Shown: piece after piece, positions 26,381 to 36,776 of the stretch
Position numbering within the stretch: position 1 is the first letter of the stretch
Layout: each line of letters begins with the position of its first letter
Made by a program: the position numbers and the translations under genes
Notes under the pieces: model-generated
Databases searched by the model: none
What the model saw: only the letters and a program-made list of their open reading frames with translations
Told to the model about the DNA's origin: nothing
Assembly (NCBI RefSeq): GCF_003576645.1
Contig: NC_044923.1
Location: forward strand, 6,531,264-6,595,263
Direction of reading: 5' to 3'
Length of the DNA: 64,000 bases
Source of the DNA: Ipomoea triloba
Lineage: Eukaryota; Streptophyta; Magnoliopsida; Solanales; Convolvulaceae

Positions 26381-27205
26381 CGAGAAAGGAAGTTTGGCCA
26401 CATGTTATTAGGCTCGTAGGTCAGTCAACGGCAAATTATACCATGGACCGGGGTCTATCTTGCATTGTGAACTTAGTCCAAAAATAACATTCAGATTTTG
26501 TATTTGCATTTGACACATTCTGTATCTGCAATTAATCATTTATGTTCAAGTAAACAAATTGAAAGCATATCACATGGTAATTACATACAGACAGATAACT
26601 ACAAACACAAATTGTTAACTGTAGGTACAAGATATGTTAACTGCAGACACATAACAATTTAACATGTTATGTGTTTGCAGTTAACATATTTATGTGTCTA
26701 TAGTTATCATATTATGTGTCTGTAATTACTATATAATGTGCTTTTAATTTGTTTACTGGTACAAAAATGGTTAACTACATGTACAATATATGTCAACTGT
26801 AAACACATAATTTTTAACTAGAGTTCGCAATGCAATATAGACTTTGATACATGATAACAATTGTCAACCAATAACCTCATCAGATATTTTATTTGAAAGA
26901 GATATAACAATTATAATTAACCTATTAAAAATATGAGTAAAACTTTTAACATTATAAAACTCATTATATTCAAATCGAACCTTTTTATTTTGGGTAATAA
27001 TGACAGCTCCATAATGTGCTAAAAAAGTATGTATACTTTATTTGATTCTTACAATCAAGTTGGGTAGCTTTTTCTTAATTTTATCAAACCCTTGTGAAAA
27101 AAGTATCTTAGAACTTTTAGATTGTGTGGTTCCAATGTGGTCCGTTGTCGTATTAACAAGTCGAAGACATATATTCTCTAGTACTCCATGCATACCTAGT
27201 CAACA

Positions 27206-27591
27206 TTCTAAAAAGGAAAAAGTATCAAATAGGCCACTGAACTTATTGTTTTTGTGCAATTAGGTTATTGAACTTAAAAAGTGTGCAATTCAACTATCAA
27301 ACAAGTAAAATATGTTCAATTAAGATATTTTTCTAAAAATTTTTAATTCAATTTGAGTTTAAAACATTTCAATATTGACTCTCAACTAGTATGGTAGAAT
27401 AAAATGCCACTCTTAATACATATATGTTAGCAATATAATTGGATTTTACTAGACAATTTTTGAAAAAAATGGTCCAATTGCACAAATTTTGCTTGTTTGA
27501 TGGTTGAATTGCACACTTTTTAAGTTCAATGGCCCAATTGCACAAAAGCGATAAGTTCAGTGGCCTATTTGACACTTTTTCCTTCTAAAAA
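27206..27591. mobile_element. TIR-MULE MITE (368 bp) with perfect 9-bp TSD
   Basis: The element spans 27215-27582, from GGAAAAAGTATCAAATAGG to CCTATTTGACACTTTTTCC. The terminal inverted repeats exceed 100 bp and include AGGCCACTGAACTTA and GTGTGCAATTCAAC. It is flanked by TTCTAAAAA at 27206-27214 and 27583-27591. Long TIRs with a 9-bp duplication define the Mutator group. It is non-coding. Confidence 0.9.
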
Positions 27592-28080
27592 AATATTAAA
27601 ACTCGATAATTACAAAATAAAGTTATAAAAAAAAATCCATAACCCATTTTCAATCAATAATCTTCAAAATAATCAATAAAAATCTCTCGCAATTCGAAAC
27701 GCAACTTATAATATCTGTATTTGGTAAGAATTGGTTATAATTATTAATTAAAAGCAGCAATTTAATACGTTTACATTTCCTTTCAAAAAAAATACGTTTA
27801 CATTTAATATTTAAAATATTTTTAAAACCCATATTCAATCAATCTACAAAATAATCAATAAAATACTCTTCTCAATTGGAAACGCAATATATAATATCTA
27901 TATTTGGTTGGAATTCGTTATAATTTTTAATTAAAAGCAACAATTTAATACTTTTACATTTTATATTTTCGTAATTAATATTTTTAAATTTTTTAAAATT
28001 AGTAGTTGATTTGTGCGATGCACGAAATATAATATATATTTATAATTATATGAATTACAAAATTTATATACTCCGTAATA

Positions 28081-28578
28081 TATAATAATGAGTTAATTCC
28101 ACCAGAAGTCTCTTGTCTTTAGTGGCAATTTTAAATTTAGTCCAAGATTATCGTTTTTGTCATTTAACATCCAAACTATTATTTCTTTAGACACTTTTAG
28201 TTATTCTCATGACTTTTGTTATTTTTAGTAAGAATATTTTTATCTCTTCATATTTTTCTTTTGTTATTTTTCCAGTTTCAACCGATTTATTTGGTTTAGG
28301 ATTTTACTAAAAATCAATTGAAAATATGATTACTAAAAATAAGAGGTTACCTAAAGTTTTAAACCAATTAAACCGGTTGAAACCGGAAAAATAACAAAAG
28401 AAAAATATGAAAAAGACAAAATGCCCTTACTAAAAATAAGAAAAGTCATGAGAATGACTAAAAGTGTCCAAAAAATAATAGTATGTGATGTTAAATGACA
28501 AAAATAATAGTCTGAGACTAAATTTAAAATTGCCACAAAAAGAAAAGGAACCTCAGGTGGAATTAACTTTATAATAAT
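28081..28578. mobile_element. TIR-MULE MITE (480 bp) with 9-bp TSD and empty site
   Basis: The element spans 28090-28569 and begins GAGTTAATTCCACC, ending GGTGGAATTAACTT. The inverted repeats extend about 180 bp (TGGCAATTTTAAATTTAGTC, AAAAGTCATGAGAATGAC). It is flanked by TATAATAAT at 28081-28089 and 28570-28578. The duplicated locus has a single TATAATAAT at 46386-46394 with matching flanks, so it is the uninserted site. Non-coding; the minus-strand frame inside is incidental. Confidence 0.92.
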
Positions 28579-29952
28579 TGTTTGAAAAATATTAAAATGT
28601 CATATTATAATACGGCCATTGATTATATAAAATACAACTTTTTAAAATTTAGGAGTTTAACTATTTCTTTTGTATAAAATTAAATGGTCTATTTAACTAT
28701 TTTTTCTTGTTTATTTATTTATTTTTTGAGAGCATTTTTTGTATATAATGTTTGTTTACTAATTGCAATCTGAAAAGTCAATATTTTCCCCTTTTTTTCC
28801 TCTTAAAATTGGATTAGTGTGATTTTATTGGCATTTATTTGATGAAACATTATTTAATTGTGTATTGGTTGTATTAACTTGTTGGAACTGTATTAGATTT
28901 GATAATTACAAAATAAAGTTTAAAAAAAAAAATTCAGCAAATTATTTATAATTTGACTGCCTCATGGACAAAAATCCATGAAACAGTTTCAAACAAGTTT
29001 TTATTTTAATATAAACGGGTTTAAAATGATTAATCTTTTCTTCATAATTTTAGGATGGTAAATAAATTAAAGATGTGGTTACTTTGACTTGATTAATTTT
29101 AAGTATAAACTTTAAAATATAATTGCCTCAATTAATTACAGATATAGGATGTATAGTTGTATTAGAGTGTGAAATTATAATTACTTTAACATTGTTCCCC
29201 ATACAGTCGTGCGGATATACGATATCTAGCTGTATTAGAGTGTGAACAAAAATACTACTTAGACTTAAAAATTATTAAAGAAAAAAAAAAGGAATGAATA
29301 AAATTAATGATAGGGAGTAGAAAATAGGAGTATAAAATGTATAGTGTGGTACGAGCTTAAATGTATCTTCTATAGTTAGGACATACTCAGGACATGACAA
29401 ATTAATCTGTGGACCCAAGTCCACCTTGCAAGGTGGATCCATTCACAATTTACCTTTTAAAACTTAACAATTTGTATACTACGAACACACAATGTTAACA
29501 TATATGTAATTGATTACTCTTTTTTTTTTCTTGTATTCACGAGTTTCTTTCAAATATTGTAGTCAACTCCAATACTAATACACAATTTAATATTTTTAAA
29601 ATTTAATACAGATGTTATGTGTTTTGACTTACAAACACCATTTCCAAGTTCACAATTCTAATACTAAAAATACACAATTCAATACTAAATTACCTTAGTT
29701 TATTTTTTTTATTTTTTGGAAAAAAATACAATTGTCATAATTATTTTAGTTAAATATAGCTGACTTTAACATTGTTACCTAAATTTTTAAAATCTAATTA
29801 CCTTATTTGTTTTTGGAAAGAATACAATTGTCATAATTACCTTAGTTAAATATAGATTACTTTAACATTGTTACTCATAATGTCGTCATAATTCAACGAT
29901 CACCGTCCACCTGTCGTTTCTCTTTACCTTTTCCAGCATTGCATGGCTTTGC

Positions 29953-29962
29953 ATGTCGCCAT
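29953..29962. promoter_or_regulatory. Zinc-deficiency response element-like site
   Basis: ATGTCGCCAT differs at one position from RTGTCGACAY, the site bound by the plant zinc sensors bZIP19/bZIP23 upstream of ZIP genes. It lies about 145 bp before the ZIP start codon. The pseudogene copy (about 48580) has TTGTCGCCAT, one base further from consensus. A single mismatched site is weak evidence. Confidence 0.35.
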
Positions 29963-30001
29963 GCTACTACCACTTTTAACAACTCAAATCACATACCCAA
30001 T

Positions 30002-30011
30002 CCTATATATA
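30002..30011 (+). promoter_or_regulatory. TATA box of the ZIP gene
   Basis: CCTATATATACAC lies about 100 bp before the start codon, with a CT-rich probable transcript leader following (CTCTCTTC, CTCTCGCCCTCC). The same element is kept upstream of the ZIP pseudogene (CTATATATATACACC, about 48624). Confidence 0.65.
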
Positions 30012-30105
30012 CACGCTTCGTCTCACACCAAATTCTACCGCTACAATTCTCCACTTTTTTTTCTCTCTTCAAAAAAATTTCAATTAAATCTCTCGCCCTC
30101 CAGAA

Positions 30106-32077
30106 ATGAACAAGTTTTTAGTTTTTCTGGGTTTGATGTTTTTAGTTATAAGTCCGATTCTTGTTTCTGCCGACGATGATTGCAGCGATTCTAATTTGGA
30201 TGATCGGAATAAGACGGAAGCGTTGAAATTTAAGTTGGTTGCGGTGGGGTCCATTCTCGTGGCCGGAGCTTTGGGCGTTTCTTTGCCGTTCATCGGAAAA
30301 GTGGTCCCGGCGTTACGGCCGGAGAGCAATTTGTTCTTTTTTATCAAGGCGTTTGCGGCCGGCGTGATTTTGTCCACCGCTTTTATCCATGTTTTGCCGG
30401 ACGCTTTCGAGTCGCTTACCAGCCCCTGCCTGCCGGAGAAGCCGTGGGGGAGTTTTCCGTTCGCCGGCCTGGTGGCGATGCTCGCCGCCATCGGAACCAT
30501 GATGGTGGACTTGGTGGCGACGAGTTGTTACCGGAAAGCCCACTCCGATCACAAGCCCAAACCCATTGACGACGACGAGAAGTTGGCCGAGCATCATGGC
30601 CACGTCCATGTTCATACGCATGCCACTCACGGCCATGCTCACGGCGCCGTGCCGTCTCCGGTTGTGGTTTCCGGCGAGCCCGATTTAACTCGGCGGCGCG
30701 TTATCTCACAGGTATTAAGGGACAAGGGTTATTAAAGTAAAATCCAGCTTAATTAGCTCGGATTAAGGGGTATTAAAGTAAAATCCAGCTTAATAAGCTC
30801 GGATTACTAAGGGGTATTAAAGTAAAATCCAAATATTAATTAAATGGTTAATTATTACTAGAAGTGGCAAATTCACTATAAATGCGGTAAATGTAGGGAC
30901 TAGGGTCACTAACTTAGAAAGTACGCTATTAATAACTTGGTTGACAATTTTTTCAACTCAATGACTGCCTAGTAAACGTACGTTTTTAGTTTCATAAAAT
31001 ATACTTTTAATTTTAATTTAATGGTATAAAAATTACTTATAAAAGTAATAAAAATCTATATACTGTTGATATTGCAGACACGTGACACTTAAATTTTACT
31101 TTGTTATTATTATAATATTTGTTATAATTTCTACTTTTTAAAAAATAATTTACTTTTAATTTACAGGTTCTGGAATTGGGGATTGTGGTTCATTCCGTAA
31201 TTATTGGGGTTTCTTTGGGGGCATCTGTGTCTCCCAGTACAATTAAACCTCTTGTTGTGGCGTTGACTTTTCACCAGTTTTTTGAAGGCATGGGACTCGG
31301 AGGCTGCATTGCCGAGGTATACAACACAACCCCAATTACGGAGTAACATTTATGACAAACAAAAATACATTTTGAAAATTTTTTGTCCGACCACAAGGTA
31401 TCTAAGAGGCTCTAACAATAAGAAACACCTTTAAATCCATATCATATTCAGGTCATTCGCATCCAGTCGACCCAATTAATGGGTCAAATTAAACTCCTGA
31501 CCTTTTTTAAGATATGAGAGTGCACAACCACTCACACCAACCAAGTTAATGACCACACTCCAGTTGACAAAGTATTTAAAAGGATGTAAATCATCAAAAC
31601 ACAGTGGCTCAACATGCTGGTAGGCATAAGAGATTTGCTTACTTTGAGCATAATTCACCTACTGTTACGATTGAGTTTTGAATCTTGATCTTTACTTACT
31701 AAATCAGTGAGTTACGCATGTGCAGGTCGCATTTTATATATTACCAAAACTCCTGGATTGTGTTTTTGCAGGCTCGATTTGAAGCTCGAGCAACAACTTT
31801 AATGGCGATATTCTTCTCCCTCACAACTCCGATTGGGATCGCGATTGGGTTCGGGATCTCAAATATGTACAATGAGAACAGTCCCAGAGCCCTAATTGTG
31901 GAGGGCATTTTCAATTCTGCATCTGCGGGTATACTAATATATATGGCTCTGGTAGACCTAATCGCTGCAGATTTCATGAGTGCAAGAATGCAACGCAGTT
32001 CCCAGTTGCAGATCGGAGCTAACATTTCACTTTTATTGGGTGCGGGGTTGATGTCGCTCTTGGCAATTTGGGCATAG
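30106..32077 (+). CDS. ZIP-family zinc/iron transporter, three exons
   Basis: ZIP proteins carry Zn2+, Fe2+ and other divalent metals into the cytosol across the plasma membrane or an organelle membrane. Exons are 30106-30711, 31167-31316 and 31772-32077, all phase 0 with GT-AG introns of 455 bp each, giving 353 residues, normal for plant ZIPs. Residues 1-22 look like a signal peptide. Membrane spans fall near 43-63, 75-97, 117-139, 203-224, 228-250, 258-280, 293-312 and 332-352. The variable loop between spans 3 and 4 has the metal-binding run [18 protein letters not shown] (163-180). The family signature in span 4 ([12 protein letters not shown]211) and [10 protein letters not shown] in span 5 (H238, E242) are intact. 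The start is the first ATG after the leader and precedes the signal peptide. It is close to the IRT/ZIP1-ZIP3 group, but the exact member and metal are not assigned. Two broken copies lie at 42.1 and 48.6 kb. Confidence 0.93.
30712..30830 (+). repeat. Short tandem repeat at the start of ZIP intron 1
   Basis: GTATTAAAGTAAAATCCAGC with small variants occurs three times, about 45-48 bp apart, directly after the splice donor. Reading through the donor meets a stop within eight codons. Confidence 0.75.
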
Positions 32078-33139
32078 TTATTATAGCTACACAAAAGTAG
32101 GATTTTTTTTTAATGTGTCTTTTGAGGCTCGAGAAATCAATATAATTGCTACTTTAGTTAGTGGCCATGTATTTTCTTTAATTTTGGAGAGGTATATTGT
32201 TCTAATGTTTTCTTTCAACTGCACTTTTAAGTGCAGTAAATACTAGTATTGGTTGTAATAGCTTACCCCAAGGGCATCAATGGAAAGTGCATATTAAATC
32301 AAGGTGATAAGTTGTAGGTCGGTAGGAAATTTTTAATTATGAAATATTCTTAAAATTCCTTTTTAAGTGTCAATTTTTTTTATTTTAGGTTAAATATAGG
32401 AGTGTGTGATTCCGCAAAGTTGAATTTTTGTATTTATACTAATGCAAATGCAAACACATATCCAACTCAAATCATTTTTCAATATGGAATAAATGCTACG
32501 GAGTAATTAAGGAGGTGTAAATTATTATTTAAAAAAAAAAAAGTGGAGTAAAATTTTGTTTTATGTTGTTTGGTTGGATGGAAAACATTTTTCATAGGAA
32601 AAGCAATTCCTTAAAGTTGAGGAAAACAAATTTTTAGCAAAATGGTGATATTTTGTTTTCCACGTGTCATGGAAAGTAAAGACTACATGGTTGGACAATT
32701 ATATCCTCATAAAAATTTCTTAATTATATAGGCATATTGATCTTTATATTCATAATTCATTACCATTCCAAACTCAACCTCAACCAAACAATGGAATTCA
32801 TATTCTTAGTAATTTCTTCTTTCACTAACAAAACAATGGAATCCGCTTTCCTGATAATTTGTTTTCCATGAAATTTCAATTTCATTCATCTTCAAATATT
32901 ACCCGGCGAACCAAACAGACTAAAGTCTTTCCAAAGTCCATTTTTTTCAACTAGATCGATGAGTAAAATTTGAGAATCAACTTCTCTTTCGTTTGTTATC
33001 TATTTTATCAAACTCATTATCTCAATTAGAAAAATTCGAATTCACTTTGACCTAACCTAAATTGAGAGTGAACCCCACTAAAAATTATACTACAAAATGA
33101 TGACTTAAAATGCTAATTTATGCTAATTTTTGTAAAAGA
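32078..33139. other. Intergenic region downstream of ZIP
   Basis: It holds the ZIP 3' region (possible poly(A) signal AATCAATATAA near 32136) and AT-rich sequence with the fragment GGTTGGATGGAAAACATTTT. No gene, clear terminal repeat or RNA gene was found. Confidence 0.6.
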
Positions 33140-33660
33140 ATTAATGCTCAAGTATGCCATTGAACTATATGCGAAAATACAATTGGACCATCTAACTAAA
33201 AAAAAATCAATTGGGCTCCTAAACAATAAAAAATCATGCAATTAAACTAAAATCGACACATTTACCTGGTTAATACTTATGTAGCGGTCATCTCATTAAA
33301 AATTATTTTTAATTTATTATAATAATTTTAAATAAAATACCCAACTCCCATCTTCGTCTCCAAGCCAAATATGAAGATATTTTCTTTCATCTCCAACCGA
33401 AGACGAAGACAGAAAGGGGTAGTTTTTATTTTGTTTTTTTTTTTTCTAAATTTATTTTATTTACAATTATTATACAGTAGTAAATTAGAAATAATAATTT
33501 TTAATGGTATGATCGCCACGTTAGCGGTAGTCGGGACAATATGCCAATTTTGATTTAATTACAAGGTTTTGGATTGTTTAGAAGCTCAATTTTTTTTTAA
33601 TTAGATGATCTAATTATATTTGTTTAAGTATAGTTTGATAACCTATTTGACCATTATTAT
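33140..33660. mobile_element. MULE-like inverted-repeat element
   Basis: The left arm (about 33140-33300) reads GCCATTGAACTATATGCG, AATTGGACCATCTAACTAA and CAATTGGGCTCCTAAACAAT. The reverse complement of about 33510-33655 matches it (GGTTATCAAACTATACTTAA, TTAGATCATCTAATTAA, GAGCTTCTAAACAAT). The style matches the MULE ends at 27.2 kb. An ATT microsatellite beyond the right end hides any target duplication. The centre contains CCAACCGAAGACGAAGAC, possibly captured exon DNA. Confidence 0.65.
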
Positions 33661-34139
33661 TATTATTATTATTTTTTTTTTTTAACATAAGTATGCTCAT
33701 TAATTGGAGATATTTGTTAAGAAGGATTGAAGCAAATTAAATGTAATCTCTTAGATCGACACGTTAGAAAGAAAGGGAGACAAAAAGTTTGAAGCAAAAG
33801 ATTGAATTCATATCATATCAAATCAATCTCCACAAGACAGTAAAAATAGTGATGCAGTAATCACACATTAATTCAACCTCATTGAATGTAGCCCAAGACT
33901 TGTTTTGCTCCAGCCATAGTGTTGCACTACATATTCTCAATCCCAGGGTTCAGAGATGGGTATCCAAAGTGGGGAAAAGCCTACTTTGCCTGCCTATTAA
34001 CTAGCTGCTTTCAAGGATTATTGCCTAAATCTTGCAAAATCTTATAAAGTGAAAAAGAATATCTATCTATGTTAGTGAAACACCATAAAACTGCATGAAG
34101 TGATAATGGCTAGTTAAAATTCAACACTATTTATAAGAG

Positions 34140-34790
34140 TAGGTAAAAATGGGCCTCCGTATGGGACTCATATATAAACTACTTATAACTTAAAACTTAA
34201 AAGTAAATTTCAAAAATTAAAACTTTAACAATTTATTTTATCAAAAAACATTTTAACAATTTTTCTTAAGGTGCGTGAACCCGAGGGATAATGGCTGTGA
34301 AAAATGAGGTCCAGATATGGACTTCCAAGAAGTCCAGATCTAGACCTCAAAGGCATGGAACGAGGGCGGCGGCCACCGCCTTCATTCCAAGCCATGGCCG
34401 TCTAAAAAAAATTTCAAAATTTTTTTTAGACGACCATGGCTGTCAAGGGATGGCCTGGACAGCCATGGCCGTCGCCCTCGTTCCATGTCTTTGAGGTCTA
34501 GATCTGGACCTCATTTTTTACAGCCGTGACGGTCCTCGTTGGACATCCGGTGGCTGTTAAGTTTTTTTTTTTAATAATTTAATAAATAAATAAAAAGTTA
34601 AAAAAAAAATTAAAATGACACGTGTCGAAATGTGGAAGACTTAACTTGCTATACAAATTTTTTTGGACTCAATTGCACTATTTTACAGGTTCATGGGATG
34701 TGAATGGAGTTTTTATTTTATTTTATTTTGGGGACCTAATTACACTATCCGAATGACTTAGGGGTCAATTTGACATTTTACCCTATAAAC
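34140..34790. mobile_element. Probable MULE-like element with internal palindromes
   Basis: The right end has MULE-style blocks (ACTCAATTGCACTATTTTACAGG, cut here at ACTCAATTGCACTATTTT, and GGGTCAATTTGACATTTTACC). The left counterpart near 34140 (AGGTAAAAATGGGCC) is too diverged to fix. The interior is the nested hairpin at 34297-34524. Confidence 0.35.
34297..34524. repeat. Nested palindromes able to form a long hairpin
   Basis: The outer arms read TGTGAAAAATGAGGTCCAGA with AGACCTCAAAGGCATGGAAC on the left, and their reverse complements on the right (GTTCCATGTCTTTGAGGTCT, TCTGGACCTCATTTTTTACA). The inner arms are CCATGGCCGTCTAAAAAAAA and TTTTTTTTAGACGACCATGG. The left arm has an extra small hairpin, CTGGACTTC...GAAGTCCAG in type. 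The ORF through it is a by-product. Confidence 0.8.
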
Positions 34791-34794
34791 TCAT

Positions 34795-34816
34795 CCCAAA
34801 ACGACGTCGTTTTGGG
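34795..34816. promoter_or_regulatory. Perfect 22-bp palindrome with ACGT cores upstream of a leader exon
   Basis: A perfect palindrome is centred on AACGACGTCGTT with CCCA and TGGG at its outer ends. It contains GACGTC, a C-box/CRE-like core for bZIP factors. A TATATATATA run follows within 10 bp, and the GC-richer leader starts about 40 bp further on, so it sits where a core promoter would be. Confidence 0.5.
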
Positions 34817-34849
34817 CTGATATATATATAATTTTTTTTTTTTTCATTT

Positions 34850-36776
34850 GATCATTGTTTCCTCCGCAGTCAGTCCAGTATCCAGTACCGTTTTCTTCTC
34901 TGCATCGCGCCTCGCCAGTTCGCCGCCTCCACTGCGTCGCCAGGCCACCGCGGTCCACGGCGCTTCTCCGACGTCACCGCCTGTCGACCTCCGGCTTCTG
35001 AAGTTCTGCCTCAGACCTCGACAGTCGACACCAGCCACAGCCCACAGCCACCAGGTTTGTTCTGCACTTCAACTCTTATTCGATAATTCCATTTCTTGAT
35101 TTTCTTCCTTACTAATTACTATCAACTTCTCACAATCTCACCCCTTGAAGTCTTGACCTATGAAGGTTAATTTCAATAATTTATTTGCCTAATTTTTGTT
35201 TGCCCTAATTTATTTTTTGCATTAATTTCTCTGATTTTGAAGTTTCCCTAATACTAGTTCACTGCCGCAATCACTAATTCACTGCCCAATTTTGTGTTTT
35301 TTTTATTTGTGCTTGCCAATCTTCTATAGTTCTATTTGTTTGATTTCTAATTTGTTATTACTTATTAGTTAATTAGCTAATTAGTGATTTGTTGATTAGT
35401 TATGGAAAAATTCTAGAAAAATGAGTAAAGTTGAAAGTTTTTTCCAATTAGTAAACACATTCAAACCTTGAGTCATACTTCAACCTTTTTTACACTTAAA
35501 ACACAAACTTTGCTTGCAACAGACAGTATTTAGTCATAGCATTTTGCAAGTTTCAACACAAAAATGCCATTAGGAAGAAGAAGAGCTCGGTACTAGTGTT
35601 GTATATATTTGCCTAGAATTACTACTGTCTTTTACAAGAGGGATCTTTTCATGTATATATGACAATTGTCAAAGCTGATTGGATCAGAGGGTCAAAACCA
35701 TCTTTAATTTAGTTCTGAAAATGGTTGATTTTCTGCAAAAGATAATATCTTGTTCATGTTTTACTCTAATCTGAGCTAGCCAAAAGGAAGCAAATTTGTG
35801 TGGTCTCTGGGTAGATTATATACTAATGCTTATGCGTAGAGGAATATTATCCCGTAGTTCATCATAAACCTTGTATTGTAATTTATAATGTATTTTGTAT
35901 TTGAACAATCTTATTCGTATTTGATATTTTGTATTTGAACAGTTTTGAATTCATTTTACCTTTTGCTTCTTTGCCCCACTCAACTTAATTTTTGGATCCG
36001 CCACTGACGGGAAAAGTGAGAACTCGGTAAGAATTATATCAGGATATAGTGAAAGAGATCTAACTTTTCATTCTCACTACCCTCCTAAAGGCACAGATAA
36101 AATTTTCAAGTTACTGACCACTCAAAAAATGAACTGAAATTAGCAAAATTTCCAGCTTTTTTTTTTTTTTTTTTGAAATTGGTTGGAAGAAGTAGTTGAA
36201 ATTCCCCATATTATATTAAGACAATCCTTCTAGGTTTTGAGGGAATATTGTAACATTTTAATAAAAACTTGCATCACATTAGTTAACTTCAGAGTTCAGA
36301 ATACATGATATCTATGCTTTACTTGCCCCTGATTTAGAATGTACATAATTACTCTTCATTTTAGTAAACAATATATGTTTTGTGTGAACTTGAGTGTTGG
36401 TAATATTTTTAATATTTAAGGTATTTCCACATTATTTTAAGAATAAAAAGCATGAGTTTAAGAAAAACTTACATCATTTTAAAAAATTAACACTATTATG
36501 TACTAGTATATTCATGTCTTCATGTATTTAACCAACATCACCTGCCAAACCTACATACCAAAAAAAAAAAAAAACTACTAAATGGCTTGCTCTAATGAAA
36601 GACTTACGATAATACCTTTTAATGCTCCTAATAAAATAGCACACCTGAACGGCTGGATTTTTCAGGGGCAAAGGGCTATTGGAAGGCAAATATATGTTAT
36701 GCTATAGGGAGATACCCTAGCTTCAGCAAATTTCCTAAAGAATTCGGTTGTGTATGCAACGAATTAGGATTTAGAC
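34850..36776 (+). other. Probable 5' leader exon and leader intron of the following gene
   Basis: 34850-35053 is C/T- and GC-rich, unlike its surroundings, and ends CCACCAG|GTTTGT, a fair donor. A matching acceptor, TTTTTCAG|GGG, lies near 36666, about 110 bp before the start codon at 36777. The ~1.6-kb intron would hold AT-rich filler, a T run at 36158-36174 and a TE-like GGATCCGCCACTGACGGG near 35995. The frame through the leader has no recognisable protein similarity and is best read as untranslated. Confidence 0.5.

Larger units (their letters stand above)
26640..29934 (+). repeat. Segmental duplication, copy A (upstream of the intact ZIP gene)
   Basis: Blocks here recur in the same order and orientation at 45.6-48.6 kb: 26655-27057 with 45613-46005, 27880-28089 and 28570-28650 with 46205-46480, and 29050-29180 with 47360-47625. 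The series leads into the ZIP gene (29935 onward with 48573 onward). Insertions of a MULE (28090) here and a SINE (47420) in the other copy break the alignment. It also holds a ~190-bp direct repeat (27638-27773 and 27829-27955). No gene lies in this stretch. Confidence 0.8.

Noticed and set aside
30084..30642. Minus-strand frames of 138 and 109 codons over ZIP exon 1
   Set aside because: They are shadows of the GC-rich ZIP exon, which has clear family motifs on the plus strand.
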